The notes beneath the pieces were generated by a model. The model saw only the letters and a list, made by a program, of their open reading frames with translations, did not search any database and was not told the DNA's origin. This document shows, in pieces, positions 34,201-45,558 of a stretch of 64,000 bases of DNA (positions are counted from its first letter, which is position 1; the number at the start of each line of letters is the position of its first letter). Source of the DNA: Smallanthus sonchifolius (lineage: Eukaryota > Streptophyta > Magnoliopsida > Asterales > Asteraceae); assembly GCA_023525975.1 (NCBI GenBank), contig CM042035.1, positions 32,083,001 through 32,147,000 on the forward strand. The letters are read 5' to 3'. The position numbers and the translations under genes were made by a program.

Positions 34201-35461
34201 TCCATAACAGGATCAGGAAAATTGCTTCCATCTTTGGGTATAAGAGGATCAATCAGGAGTCTTCTCCTTAGAGCTGCATAGCTGGAAACCAAAACATTTT
34301 AATCAATGCACGAAAAAGTAAAGTTAGATTGTGCATTAGTTCAAGAGTTAACACTTAGCACACTAACAAATTCAAAAACCAGATTAAGATACTAAATAAC
34401 TAAAAGCACACAAAAGTTGAACATTTAATTTTGAATTTCAAACCCTAATCACAAACTTCATATAGATTTAAGACAAATTGGATTTTAATAATCCAAACCA
34501 TACCCACTGGCAGATAATAATCCATACTGGTAGTTTGATCAATGACACTCCAAACTTCCCCTCTTGTTGTCGAGCAATCTCATCCGCATAACTACACTTG
34601 ATTTCCACTCGATTTCGCTCGCGCGAAACACGTGTAAGTCTATGATGATCGTGCGAGTCGGATTGCCCTTGGCAACAAAAGTGAAAGATATGAGTCTCGG
34701 TGGTTAAATTAAATTTTCAGTATGGATTATTAATCAGCCAATGGGTTAAAGTTCGGATTAATAAAATCCAATTTGCTTGGATTTTATTAATCCAAACTAT
34801 GACTTATTGGAAGATAATAATCCATACTGGTAATTTGACCGACAACACTCCTAACTTTCCCTCTTGTTTTCAAGGACAATCTCATCCGCATAATTACACT
34901 TTATTTCCACTCAGTTTTGCTCAAGTAAATCGTGTGTCTATGATGATCGTGCGTGTGGGATTGTCCTGACAACAAAAGTAAAAGATCGAGTGTCGGTGGT
35001 TAAATTGTCCGTATGGATTATTATCAGCCAATGGATTAAAGTTCGGATTAATAAAATATTAAAATCCAATTTCCCTAGATTTAATAGCAGATCAAGCAAT
35101 GGTACTAGATTTAATAAGGTTTTCAGATTAACACATCTCATCTCATTTAATGAACAAATCAAACATATTTAACCGATCAGAGCGTTTAATTTCATTAAAT
35201 TATCACTAAAATTAATCTGAAATTTCTTAAATCTTAAAAAAAAATTATATACCTTCTACGTGTATTGGCAGTTACACGACGAACATCATCAACAGATGAA
35301 GAAGATGGCAATACTCCCAAATCAGTACGCCACTGAACCCCTCTCAGATCCCAAAACCCTCGATTCTTACCCAAATCACCTCTCTCCGGCGACGACTCCG
35401 CCGATAATGAAGATTCCGGTGAAGTCTTCGCCGTCGGTACAACCAAAGCCGCCGGTGGCAT
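31284..35461 (-). CDS. TBC-domain Rab GTPase-activating protein, TBC1D5-like (801 aa, 5 exons)
   Basis: Exons (minus strand): 35461-35253, 34281-34178, 33967-33791, 33312-31547, 31433-31284, all with GT-AG borders and totalling 2406 coding bases. The start is the ATG at 35461 (MPPAAL); an upstream in-frame start would be GTG. The TBC domain speeds GTP hydrolysis by Rab proteins. Its motifs are kept: RxxxW at residues 40-44 (RGVQW), IxxDxxR-type VDQDLSR at 121-127 (Arg finger R127) and YxQ at 161-163 (Gln finger Q163). Then come HELLAPLLYVL, an acidic Asp/Asn/Glu run near residue 600 and a C-terminal helix (ALKELRKISNILSEM). It resembles plant gyp1-superfamily Rab-GAPs related to animal TBC1D5, which acts in endosome trafficking. 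The Rab substrate is unknown. All exons are open, so it is probably functional. Confidence 0.93.
31970..32010 (-). repeat. Coding ATT/ATC microsatellite in exon 4
   Basis: Runs of CATTAT on the plus strand encode the Asp/Asn/Glu-rich stretch of the TBC protein. Its length may vary between alleles. Confidence 0.6.
33313..33790 (-). other. TBC intron 3
   Basis: AT-rich intron of 478 bases between GTAAAA and TTACAG. No inserted element is recognised with confidence. Confidence 0.8.
34468..35078. mobile_element. Two head-to-tail foldback MITE copies in TBC intron 1
   Basis: Copies run at about 34468-34772 and 34776-35068. Each starts like GGATTTTAATAATCCAAAC...CAGATAATAATCCATACTGG and ends with the inverse, CAGTATGGATTATTA...GGATTAATAAAATCC, so about 50 bases at each end pair. 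The inner parts also pair loosely (CTCTTGTTGTC against GACAACAAAAG). The outermost flanks are AAATTGGATTTTAATA and its inverse. They are non-autonomous; the superfamily and duplication length are unclear because the two copies abut. Confidence 0.7.
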
Positions 35462-36743
35462 AATTTTATTTGACCAAAACTTCACAAAACCCTAATCCGA
35501 TAATTTTGTATAATTGTTCGTTCAGATGAGCAAAAAAACAACGAGTAGAGCTGCAAAATTGTGTTTGTGTGTGTAAATTTATAGAAAATTAGAGACTATT
35601 TTTGTAAACAAGAAACAATTCAGCAAATCTATGAATAGAAACAGAGAAATTTGGGCAAAATTAGGGTTTTGAGAAATTAAGTAAATCAGATCTCATGAAA
35701 TTGAAGATTTAAGATGAAGATATGAGAAATGCAATTAGATGTTTGAGAGAAGAAATTGAGGAGAATTTGTGATTTGATTAGTAGGAAGAAAAAGGGGAAT
35801 TGATGTGGAAGAAAGCGTGAGTTGAATGGAACTTGAGAGGGATGATTCGCATATTGTGGATTTTCTTATTGTTTTCCCAACAAAAACAAACAAAATAAAG
35901 GTAGTGGCCATTTTTTGTCTCATGCTTGTATTTTTTTTCTATTGTAATAATTATTTGTGTTTTCCTAAATTGTTTCCAATTAAATAATAAATAAATTTGA
36001 GATTATAATTTAACAATATACTCTTTTTTTACTATTGTCATGTTTATATTTTAATATGGCTGTATGTAATAATGTTACATTAAATAATAAAAAATATTTT
36101 TTTTATTTTAATTAATGTTTTAAGGGTCGTTAAGTTTTAATTAATTAAAATGATGTGTGTTTTACATGTGAAGTGTGTGTATTGTATGTAAGTGTATGTC
36201 ATGTGTGTATACACACATATTATGGGTGCCGAATTTTATATATTGAAAATATAGAATGTGTATTAATGGTTTTTATAAATAACTAAATGTAGGAATAAAC
36301 GTGTGCTTGAGATAAGATCAAATTTGAATCTTGAAGAGATACAATTTAATTTGGCACGTAACTAACTTCCCCATCTCCCCATTATCTTCTTTATTATTCG
36401 AATTCCATTTCTCGTACCTTTCACTTGATTTTGTCGGCATGTAAAGAGAGTCGAGAGAAAGAGTGATTGGTGAGAAGATAGAGAGATTGGGAAAGAGGGC
36501 GGTGATCGGTGGTGCGTGGTGACGATGACGACTAGGGGTGACGGTTTAGGGTTTTCGTGACTATACGAGAACGTGGAAAGTTATCCAAGTGTGTAAACAC
36601 TTGAGCTGAGTTCTATATGCCATATTTTAAGTGTGTTAAATGTTTTGGGCTGTTTCACGTACATTGTGCGTTTTAAGTGCTTCTATCAGTTTAATTTGTA
36701 AATAACTGTTTAATTAATAAAGTGTTTGGTGTAGGAACTCGGT
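35462..36743 (-). promoter_or_regulatory. TBC gene 5' UTR, promoter and intergenic DNA
   Basis: No gene or element is seen. GA/CT-rich tracts about 150-400 bases upstream of the start codon are usual for plant 5' regions. Beyond 36000 the DNA is AT-rich with TG/CA alternation (36150-36225). I cannot place the transcription start. Confidence 0.4.
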
Positions 36744-38736
36744 TGTAACATCCCGGTTTTCATTTAAGAAGAACGGGTTTGTAAAGTTGTAAACAATTAG
36801 TGGCAAGCATCGAGACTTGATGGGGTTAGGACGTTATCGTTTTTGTAAATAATTAGACCAATGTTATAATACAATTACCGAGACTTGAGGGTTCATTTTG
36901 TAAAATTTTTGAAATGGGTCAAACCCGAGCAAGGGTCCGGTAGCGCGTGGGAGGGCCTAGCCCGGTCCGACATCAACACCCATTAGGGTGTTACGCAAAT
37001 GAGGATGCCCTCATTTGCATGTTGCGGCTGCTGGGATCACAAGGAGGAGAAGAGAGAGCCGATCTTCGCTCGTCGAGTTCGTTAGGAGAAGAGAGAGCCG
37101 ATCTTCGCATGACGAGTTCGTTCTAAGGTAAGAATCCCAAACCCTCAATCGTCGTGTAATTGTTTTAGGTATTGGGTGATCAAAACGATCATCTTGTGAC
37201 TTTAGGGTTTCGAGGAAAAGGAGTTCGAGGGAGACAAGGTGTATCGGGAGTTCGACGAGCACGAGTTCTCCGATTTCAAGGTATAATCATTTATTTCCTC
37301 TGTGTATTTGATTTTGTTTGACTTTGAAAATAGTGGTCGGGTTTGTTTGCTTCGGCCGGGTAACCGAGAGGTCTCGGGAGTGTCGCGTAGCCGAGGGGAG
37401 GAAGCGAGGGGCACGGCACCACCCGGTTGTGACGGGGTGCGACTGTGGTGGCGACAGGAGGCGCACAGCAGCAGCAGCAGGAAGGGCACGACAGCAGTAG
37501 CGGGTCCTCGAAGCGCGCAAGGCGGCCGACTACTATGCTGAACGGACGCGACAGTCCCCTGAGGGGGCTGTCCACGGTGGTGCAGGTGAGGGAAGGCGGA
37601 GACAGCCCGTCGCTAGGGCGGTTCGCGGCTGGGACAAGTCGTCGGGGTCGGAAATGGTTGTAGGTGACCAAAGCCGTGGCCCCGATGTTCCGGAAGTAGT
37701 GGTACGGTGACGGTGGAGGTTGACGGAAGCCGAATGTGGCTATGTGAAGTCGGGTTGGGTGCGTTGGGGTGTGTACGCGTGCATGCAAGCCATGCATGGC
37801 GACGTGCATGCGCAGGTGTTAACACACCGGGTCGGGTGGCGTGAGTGAGCGAGAGGATGAAAATCGAGTCGTGTATTGACTCGTGTATTGTGTAATTGAT
37901 AGGTACGAGGTTGAAGGACGAGCACGAGAGGTTAGCAAGTTCTAGTGATCGAGTTGCGTTTAGCAAAGGTGAGTTTCTATCGCCCACTTTTAAATGTTTA
38001 GTTGTTTTGGGCATGAATACATGCAACGTGCGTTGTAGATAGTGCACGTATAGAAAGGGTTTTGATGATATATTATGTATTATGGATTATTAATCATGTT
38101 TGCATGCGTATAGTTTGGTGTCACGTATTTAAATGTCGTGGCTCTACACTAAGAGTAATTTGATGTCGTGTTGACACTAGTCAACGGGAAACTAGTCCGG
38201 TATTTGCCAGACGAAGTGGGTTGCTTAAGCTCGATAGTAAGTCGGTGTTGGTCGGTGAGTTGTTATGATTGACTACGATCAGTCAATGAGTCATGATCGC
38301 ATGTGTTCTTGAACTAGCCGATATGATTTCGTGTACGTTGATAAAATATATTAATTGAATAAACAATGAACTTTATGAGAAAACCTTTGTGACGTAAATC
38401 GTTTTTAATAAAGGTTCGGGACTTAATACCCTCGAACAAATTACTATAGAACTCACTCAGCGTAGCTGACTTTTAACATGTATTTCAGATAAAGAAAAAG
38501 TGTGAGCTGGCGGCTTCTGGATGGCGATTGGTTACCGTGCGTGATTGTGATGCCATTTATTTATTATTCGTTGTTATGACATTGGAATATTAGTACTTAG
38601 TTTGGATTATGTCGGGTCGGGTCATTGACCATATGTTTGACTATTGATTTTTCGTTGCATTTAATTGGGTTTATTTTAGGTCATTTACTACTGTGCTTAC
38701 GTGTATGCCAACGTGTCGGGTTCCCAGGTTTGTATA
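36744..38736 (+). repeat. E 5' LTR (1993 bp)
   Basis: Starts TGTAACATCC. It ends TTTGTATA where the family has TTACA, so the CA end has mutated. It is GC-rich between 37350 and 37800, unlike its surroundings; the many overlapping ORFs called there reflect base composition, not genes. TCGGT (36739-36743) would be the target duplication but has no partner in the window. Confidence 0.8.
38449..38490 (+). promoter_or_regulatory. Conserved chromovirus LTR block in E
   Basis: AACTCACTCAGCGTAGCTGAC followed by TTTTAACATGTATTTCAG. See the T1 copy at 7479-7520. Confidence 0.5.
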
Positions 38737-38739
38737 AGT

Positions 38740-38751
38740 TGGTATCAGAGC
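38740..38751 (+). other. E primer binding site
   Basis: TGGTATCAGAGC, a full match to the initiator tRNA-Met site, three bases after the LTR. Confidence 0.92.
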
Positions 38752-39955
38752 GGTGGTTTAAATAATCTGGCATCCTTGATGCCTAGACTTAGATTGAGAA
38801 TGGGACCAATGTGTAGGGAATGTCATCACGCGTTACCAAAAGCCAGAAGCGCAAGATATGAGTTAGTATTTATGTGTGTGTGTTAGTACACTAAGACAGG
38901 GGCTTTATGTAACGAACCAAAATTTGGGTTTCGTTTTTAAATAAATAAATATTCTAATAAATATTATGGTGAAAATAATATTTTAGAAATAAGTTGAAAC
39001 AAGTGGGTTTCAAGCTAGTAATAGGGTTACATTAGTTTTTAACTAATTTTGGAGTGAGTTGGATGAAATGGAAGTTGAGGGGCTAAAGATGTAACATGGA
39101 AAAATTTGCCATTTTGACTAGAGGAAGTCAAATTGAGCCTCAATGTGTTTAGGGTCGTTCTTGTTCAAGAGAGAAAAGGAGAAATCGGATTTGAAGCCAA
39201 AATCGTGCATTTGAGCTTGAATTTGTGAAGGTTTTGGCTCACACAACACCTTCCTAACATAAAGTAAGTGATTATCTTCCATTGAATTCACCTTTGAATG
39301 TGTTAGTTGGTGGGTTTTGTAGAAATTCAGAAATTTGAATGCATGTGGTTAATTGGTGTTAGATTGATGATAATCTAGCTAAACTAAAGGTAAGAATGGT
39401 GATTAACATCCTAGAACTATTTAATTTTGATTATGAGAAGTTAGGGTTCATATGGAGACAATTGGGGGGGGGGTGTTTGGATTATGATGATAGGATGTTG
39501 AATTAGTGATGATTAAGTGATTATATGGTGTTAGACACTTGAATGAACACCAAATTAACCTAATGATAATTGTGGAATGAAAAGTTAGTGTCAAGGAATT
39601 GGAAATGAAACTCAAATAGGTGAGTTTGGATGGAAAGATGGTGTTTGGATATGGGAATAACCCAAACGGGTCAGTTTGGGTTGGGAATGGGAAATTGGGT
39701 TGTGAACCAAATTATAATGTGATTTTGATGCTTGATTAGATTACTAAACTAGGTGTATATATTTAGGTAATCAAATTGTGAATCGAGAAGGTGGTGCGGG
39801 ATCTTCTAACCCGAAAGGTAAGTGCTTTTGCACTTACTTAGTATTGATGATAAATGGTGTTGTATGCTATGTTGTATGCAATATGTGTTAAGTATTATGA
39901 ATGTGAATGAATGTAGTTATAGTTGTAATACTATCATGGATATGTGTATATGAGG

Positions 39956-40215
39956 TCATGGTCTAAGAACCATGAGGAAAATGTAGATATGAGGTTATGG
40001 TTTAAATACCATAATGGAAATGAGGTTATGGTCTAAGTACCATAATGAAAATGGGATATGAGGTTATGGTTTAAATACCATAATGGAAATGAGGTTATGG
40101 TATAAGTACCATAATAGAAATGAGATATGAGGTTATGATCTAAGTATCATAATGGATTATGAGGTTATGATCTAAGTATCATAATGGAAATGAGGTTATG
40201 GCCTATGTGTCATAA
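39956..40215 (+). repeat. Array of eight covarying stem-loops in D
   Basis: Units of about 30-40 bp, each with a 20-base stem-loop at 39956, 39995, 40026, 40064, 40095, 40133, 40165 and 40196. Stems: TCATGGT/ACCATGA (unit 1), TTATGGT/ACCATAA (units 2-5), TTATGAT/ATCATAA (units 6-7), and a shortened TTATG/CATAA (unit 8). Loops are CTAAGT-like. Changes on one arm are matched on the other. Confidence 0.88.
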
Positions 40216-40288
40216 TGGAAATGGAAACGTGTTAATTAAGAATGATGAATGAAAGGAATGAAACTTGTATGGTGTTATGCAAGATATA

Positions 40289-40856
40289 TGTAGAGTCATA
40301 TCTTTTGTATAAGTTGTTGTCATTTATTGTACATTTAAACAATTTTAGACTAGTTTACTTTCTGTCATTTCATTAAATGTAATTTCAGTTTTCTGTAATT
40401 TACTGCTTTATTAGCTAAGTCTGGGCCATCGAAACTACTTAGTTTCGATTGAGTTTGTTCAATCGAAACTAGTAGTTTCGATAGATGGTAGTTTCGACAG
40501 TTCTGAGTATCACTTGTAAGTGGTCAATCGAAACTAGTAGTTTCGATTGAACATAGTTTCGATACCTGTCACTACTATAAATAGCCTAGTTTGAGAATGT
40601 TTAGGGTGTGAGTAGCGGCTGTAACCCTGAACCTTCTCTTTCACATTGTTCTTGAATCAATACAATTTGCAGTTGTTTATTCACTGTGTTCTTACATTTT
40701 CATACCATTTGCGTGTTGATTCATTGTGTGGTTAGCCTGTTATCTTCACCAACACTGTTTATATCATCTGTTTCACCACCATACACACAGTTTCCGCCTA
40801 TGTGTGTGTGTGTAATCGATCAAATTAGTGATTTATAAGATAAATTTGGACCTACA
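40289..40856 (+). repeat. Sirevirus C 5' LTR (568 bp)
   Basis: TG...CA ends. Palindromes at 40428-40449, 40462-40482 and 40527-40547 are followed by the TATA box. It ends with a GT microsatellite and ATTTGGACCTACA. It is near-identical to the 3' LTR apart from scattered single changes. Confidence 0.92.
40428..40584 (+). promoter_or_regulatory. Sirevirus C promoter: palindromes plus TATA box
   Basis: Three palindromes of the form ATCGAAACTA/TAGTTTCGAT (the central one perfect, stem 10 with one base between) and two half sites lie within 150 bases. TATAAATAG follows at 40576-40584. The 3' LTR repeats this with its TATA at 54933. The position suggests upstream activator or operator sites; this is inference. 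Confidence 0.65.
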
Positions 40857-40858
40857 GT

Positions 40859-40870
40859 TGGTATCAGAGC
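40859..40870 (+). other. Sirevirus C primer binding site
   Basis: TGGTATCAGAGC, two bases after the LTR, complementary to initiator tRNA-Met. Confidence 0.93.
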
Positions 40871-41153
40871 TTTATGCTCTAGTGTTTTTGAGTGTTATCA
40901 GGTTTTTGTGATCGATTCTAGGTGATTTGTGAGGTATTTTTGAGGTTTTTGTTGGAATCTGCACATAACATCTCAGACGTACTGTTTCATCGTTTTTCAA
41001 GGATTTTTGTTCGTGATTTCAAGAATCGGAGGTTGGATTAGTGATCAGGAGTGTTAGACGAAGGTTTTCGCTGGATTATTTTGTCATTTCTGCACTATTG
41101 ATTTCTGGAGCTTATGATCAATGGAGTATTTCTGAGCTTGGAGAAGAAGGCAT

Positions 41154-41500
41154 CGAAACTACGGGGGACAGTTTCTGATTTTTGTTGATCATCGAAACTT
41201 CTTGTCTACGTTTTGTCGGGAGAAGGTACTATCGAAACTAGATTTTTGTCTTATCTCTATAGAAACTGTGGTTATCGAAACTTGTTTGTGAAATTCTCAG
41301 TATCGAAACTAGTGTTAATCGAAACTAGTTGTTTCGAGTTAATCTTTTTCAATTCTATCGAAACTAGTTGTTTCGATAAAAGTTGTCCTATCGAAACTAG
41401 TTGTTTCGATAGAAGTTGTCCTATCGAAACTAGTTGTTTCGATAGAAGTTGTTTCGATTAAAGTTGTCCTATCGAAACTAGTTATTGTTTAGTTTCGATT
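41154..41500 (+). repeat. Palindrome cluster in Sirevirus leader
   Basis: More than ten ATCGAAACT half sites; four are paired as ATCGAAAC-TAGTT-GTTTCGAT (41318, 41357, 41390, 41422). The unit including AGAAGTTGTCCT is tandem at 41360-41440. An 82-residue ORF with repeated IETSCFD is an artefact of the array. Confidence 0.85.
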
Positions 41501-41509
41501 CCAAATATT

Positions 41510-44075
41510 ATGGCCACTTCAAGTTCAACAGAACATTCTGGGGGAAATAGACCACCTGCTCTTGTGTCCACAAGAGAATTTGATGACTGGACTAAAAAGA
41601 TGAAACTTTTCTTTCAATTTCACGATTATACACTGTTGAGTTCTATCACCGATGGCCCCCACAGGCTCGTAACTACCACTGCTGATGTTCAACGTCCTAA
41701 GTTAGTATCTGAGTATGATGAGAAGATATTGCCTTGATTGCCCGAGACAACAAGGCCTACGGAACTATTGCCATGGCTCTTCCTATTGATATTTTCAACA
41801 TCTTTGCTGAGTACACAACTGCCAAAGACTTATGGGCTGCATTGTGCACAAGATATGAGGGAAGTGAGGATGTTAGGGAAAGCAAAAGAGATCTGATCAA
41901 GAAACAATATGCGATGTTCAGCAGTGTAAGGGGAGAATCAATATCTGATTTGATCAACCGTTTCTCAAGCATTGTATCAAGATTGAAAGTAATGGGAGTT
42001 GAGTACCCTACTCTTGATCTAAACAAGAAACTCCTAGATTCTCTTCCTGAGGAATGGAATATGTATTGAATCATGATAAAAAAGACTGAGAATCTGAGTG
42101 CTCTGTCTCAACAGGAAGTCTATAGCATTCTTGAATCTTATGAAATTGAGATTAAGAAGGGAGCAGTCACCCCGTCAAATCAGTCTGGAAACACAGCTCT
42201 TATTGCTTGATCAAGCTCATCCGATAGCCCATACTTTCAGACTGATGTCCCTCCTTCAGCTGCTGTAATTAATTCTACCAGCTCCTCTGCTCCTCAAAAG
42301 ACTGTCACCATGATTCCTGATGATTATGTCCCAATCATGACTACTTTCATGTCATGCTATGATGCACTGATTTCTGGAAATCTAACACCGGTTAGCTTTC
42401 AACCTGATGACTTGGAGCAGATTAATCCTGATGATTTGGAGAAAATGGACATTGATTGGTGCATGGCCATGTTGACATTAAGAGCCAAAAGATTCATCAA
42501 AAGGACTGGCATAGACAGATTCAAGCAGGGAAAGACACTTGGGTTTGATATCAAGAAGGTAAGATGCTACAATTGTGATCAGCTGGGTCACTTTGCCAGA
42601 AACTGCAAGGAGCCGTCCTCCAAGGATCAGCAAGAAAAGAAGATTTCCTCTGGAAAACAAGCTGCCAATCCTCCAAAGACAAACACATCTTCAAGTTCCA
42701 CAACTCTTGTGTGTCAAGCTGATGGACACTATCATTGGGGAGAACAAGCTGAGGAAGCTGCTGATAAAGCCTTGATGGCTGATGTGGAGGACCAGGGCAA
42801 GTGTGTCATGATTGAACCTGCTGAGGATCTCACTGTTGTGCCTGCTGAGGTTATTTCTAAACTGTGTAATTCTAGATCTTGCTTAAATGAAATTCAAAAA
42901 TACAGATTCATCAATCAAGCCTTGATTGATGAACAAGATCACATTAAGGTGATGTATGACTCTGTTGCCAAAAATGAGAAACTTTACTTAAAGAAAATTC
43001 GTGACATATCTGGTGAAAATCGTTCTTTAATTATGCAACTCAATACTCAAACCATTAATAATACGATTTTAACTGAAAGAGTCCAAAAGACAGAAAAAGC
43101 CAAATTATAGGTTGACCACATGGATATGGATCAGAAAATTCTGTTTGGAATAATTGAAAACAATTTAATAGAAAAGGCACAGAAGGTCTTGGGTATAACT
43201 CTCATCCACCACCTTATTCTAAATCAGGGAGATTTGCTGATATGCCAACTCCACATGTTTCCACACCTTTTGTTTGTACATTATCTCCTAATGATTATAT
43301 TACGTCCTCCGATTCTGACAGTTTTGCTTCTTGTGCAGAATCAAATTGTGTAAATTCCGAAGATGATTGTGATAAGAGTGCTAATGATAGAACTATTTTA
43401 AAAGAACTTGAGTCGGATGAATGTAATAATATGTCCGTGTCAAAACCAAATATTTGTGAACACGTTAAAAACTTGTATTTTGATTCTATGCCTGCTGAGC
43501 ATATGGGTTTGGGATGTGATGTTTCTAAATTTAAAAATGCTTTGCCTTTTATTCCTAAATCTTTGAATGTTATGCCATGTGTTACCAAATTTAAAAGTGC
43601 AGGAATTATTGTGAATGATGTAACACGTGAAACCATGAGCAACATGAAATTTTTCAGATTAAAGGAAGCAGATCGTCTTCAAGACAAAGTTATTGATGAG
43701 AGAACCGTCTCATGTTCAGATTCCTCAACATCACAATCATCTTCATCTTGTGATGACTATTATCAGGCTAAGATATCTTGTGAAAACGTTTGTTTTAGTT
43801 GTGGTGCCTCAAATCATGTTTCAAAAAGTTGTAAATTGACAACCACAAATTCTACTGAAGAATCGCCTTCCAAAAGTTTATTAAATTCATACGTGTTGCC
43901 TAAGTCTTCTCACAGTAGGAAATCTAGGCGTAAAAGAATTAAAAATGCTAAAAATTATTTAAAACGAACGTGGAAAATTAAAAATAATGTTCTATTTGAT
44001 GACCGTGCTTCATCAAATGATGGTTGTAATTCTGATTCCAATGAGATGTCATATCCTGACACTAAGATCTCTTGA
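41510..44075 (+). pseudogene. Sirevirus C gag (broken)
   Basis: ATG 41510 opens a frame with MATSSSTEHSGG and the copia capsid text DDWTKKMKLFFQFHDY. A one-base frameshift near 41735 moves to the next frame (DNKAYGTIAMALP, DLWAALCTRYEG). Stops follow at 42067, 42208 and 43108, and another frameshift near 43190. The first zinc knuckle CYNCDQLGHFARNC is at about 42566; a second, CFSCGASNHVSKSC, follows about 1.2 kb later at about 43792. Between them is an acidic Ser/Asp-rich stretch. The wide spacing of two knuckles is unusual for copia gag in general, but I have seen it in long Sirevirus gags. Gag should assemble the particle. Confidence 0.85.
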
Positions 44076-45558
44076 TTGAAACAATTTTGGTCAAAACGTA
44101 TAAATGGTTCGTTGTGTATAGGGTCAATCAAGAAGAACCGGCGATAACATCTGACATGTAGATAGTGGATGTTCAAGACATATGACTGGGCACTTTAACT
44201 TGCTGCAAGATTATCATCAAATTGATGGAGAGTATGTTGCTTTTGCTGGAAACCCAAGAGGAGGAAAGATTGAAGGACAAGGAACAGTATCAAATGGAGT
44301 AAATAGTCTGGAATTTGTCAACTTTGTTCCTCAGTTGAAATACAATCTGATGAGTGTTTCACAGATTTGTGACAAGGACTTTTGTGCTTTATTCAATTCA
44401 AAAGAATGTCTTATCTTGAAGCCGGGAGTGGTGATTCCGGAAGAACTTATTCTCATGCGTGCTCCCAGAAGATACAACACATATAGCTTGGATATGAACA
44501 ACCCATCGTGCATTGAATCGTGTTTTCTCTCAAAGGCTTTCGAAGATGAATCTTTCCTGTGGCATAAGAGGTTGGGACATGTCAATTTCAAAACAATGAA
44601 CCGACTGGTTCGAGGCAACCTAGTCACTGGATTACCTCTCAAAGATTTCACTCCTATGGAACACTGTATCTCATGTTCCAAGGGAAAACAACACAAATCT
44701 TCACAAAAGCCTAAAACCACCAATTCCATTGACTCTCCTCTCCAATTGCTTCACATGGATCTTTTTGGTCCAGTGAGTGTCATGAGTCTTGGACGAAAGT
44801 CATATTGTCTGGTAGTAACAGATGATTTTTCTCGATTCACTTGGGTGTTTTTCTTAGCCAAGAAAGATGAGACGCCAGAGATTTTAAAAACCTATCTGCT
44901 TCAAATTGAGAACCTCTTCAATCTAAGTATGAAGACTATTCGCAGCGATCATGGAACAGAATTCAAAAATGCAACTCTTGATTCCTTCTGTGAAAGCAAA
45001 GGAATTTCTCGACAATTTAGTGCACCTCGTACTCCTCAACAAAACGGTGTAGCTGAAAGAAAAAACCGCACTTTAATTGAAGCTGCACGAACTATGATTG
45101 TTGACTCTAAGCTTCCCGTAACTTTCTGGGCTGAGGCGGTCAACACTGCATGTTTTGTGCAAAATCGGGTTCTTATCACTAAAAGTTGTAACAAGACACC
45201 TTATGAGATCATGTACAAGCGCAACCCAGTTATCGATTTCTTCAGAAAATTTGGGTGTGTGTGCACAATGCTGAACACTTCATATCATCTCAACAAGAAA
45301 GCTGATGAATGCTATTTTGTTGGTTACTCATCCAATCAACGTGCTTTTCGTGTCTACCATAAGAAGAAAAGGATAGTGATGGAGTCCATTGATATCAATT
45401 GGCATGAAAACAATCATACGGACGCTGGAGACGGTCCCAATTGGCTCTTTGACGTCGATTCAGTTTTTAAGTCATTTAATCTTCCTGATTTCTCTATTGA
45501 ATCAACTCATGCTAATCCTTACTTCTCTGTGAACAATCTAGGGAACAAAAATGATTAA
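44076..45558 (+). pseudogene. Sirevirus C protease and integrase
   Basis: The protease site VDSGCSRHMTG is at about 44157, shortly after a TGA; the catalytic Asp is present. The integrase zinc domain shows HKRLGHVNFKTMNRL and CISCSKGKQH (HHCC). The DDE core is complete: MDLFGPV (D), TIRSDHGTEF (D) and PQQNGVAERKNRT (E). The frame from 44182 is open to a single TAA at 45556-45558, after which the same frame continues into RT. The frameshift upstream of 44182 and this stop are the main lesions. Confidence 0.9.

Noticed and set aside
35459..35485. Upstream start giving MKFWSNK for the TBC protein
   Set aside because: The codon there is GTG; the first ATG in frame is at 35461 (MPPAAL), which also fits the family's start.
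37287..38047. Several overlapping ORFs up to 172 residues
   Set aside because: This part of the E LTR is GC-rich, so stops are rare. The ORFs occur on both strands, are Pro/Arg/Ser-rich and lack domains.
41213..41461. 82-residue ORF with repeated IETSCFD
   Set aside because: Product of the ATCGAAACTAGTTG array in the Sirevirus leader; the similar minus-strand ORF at 52379-52741 is the same effect in N.
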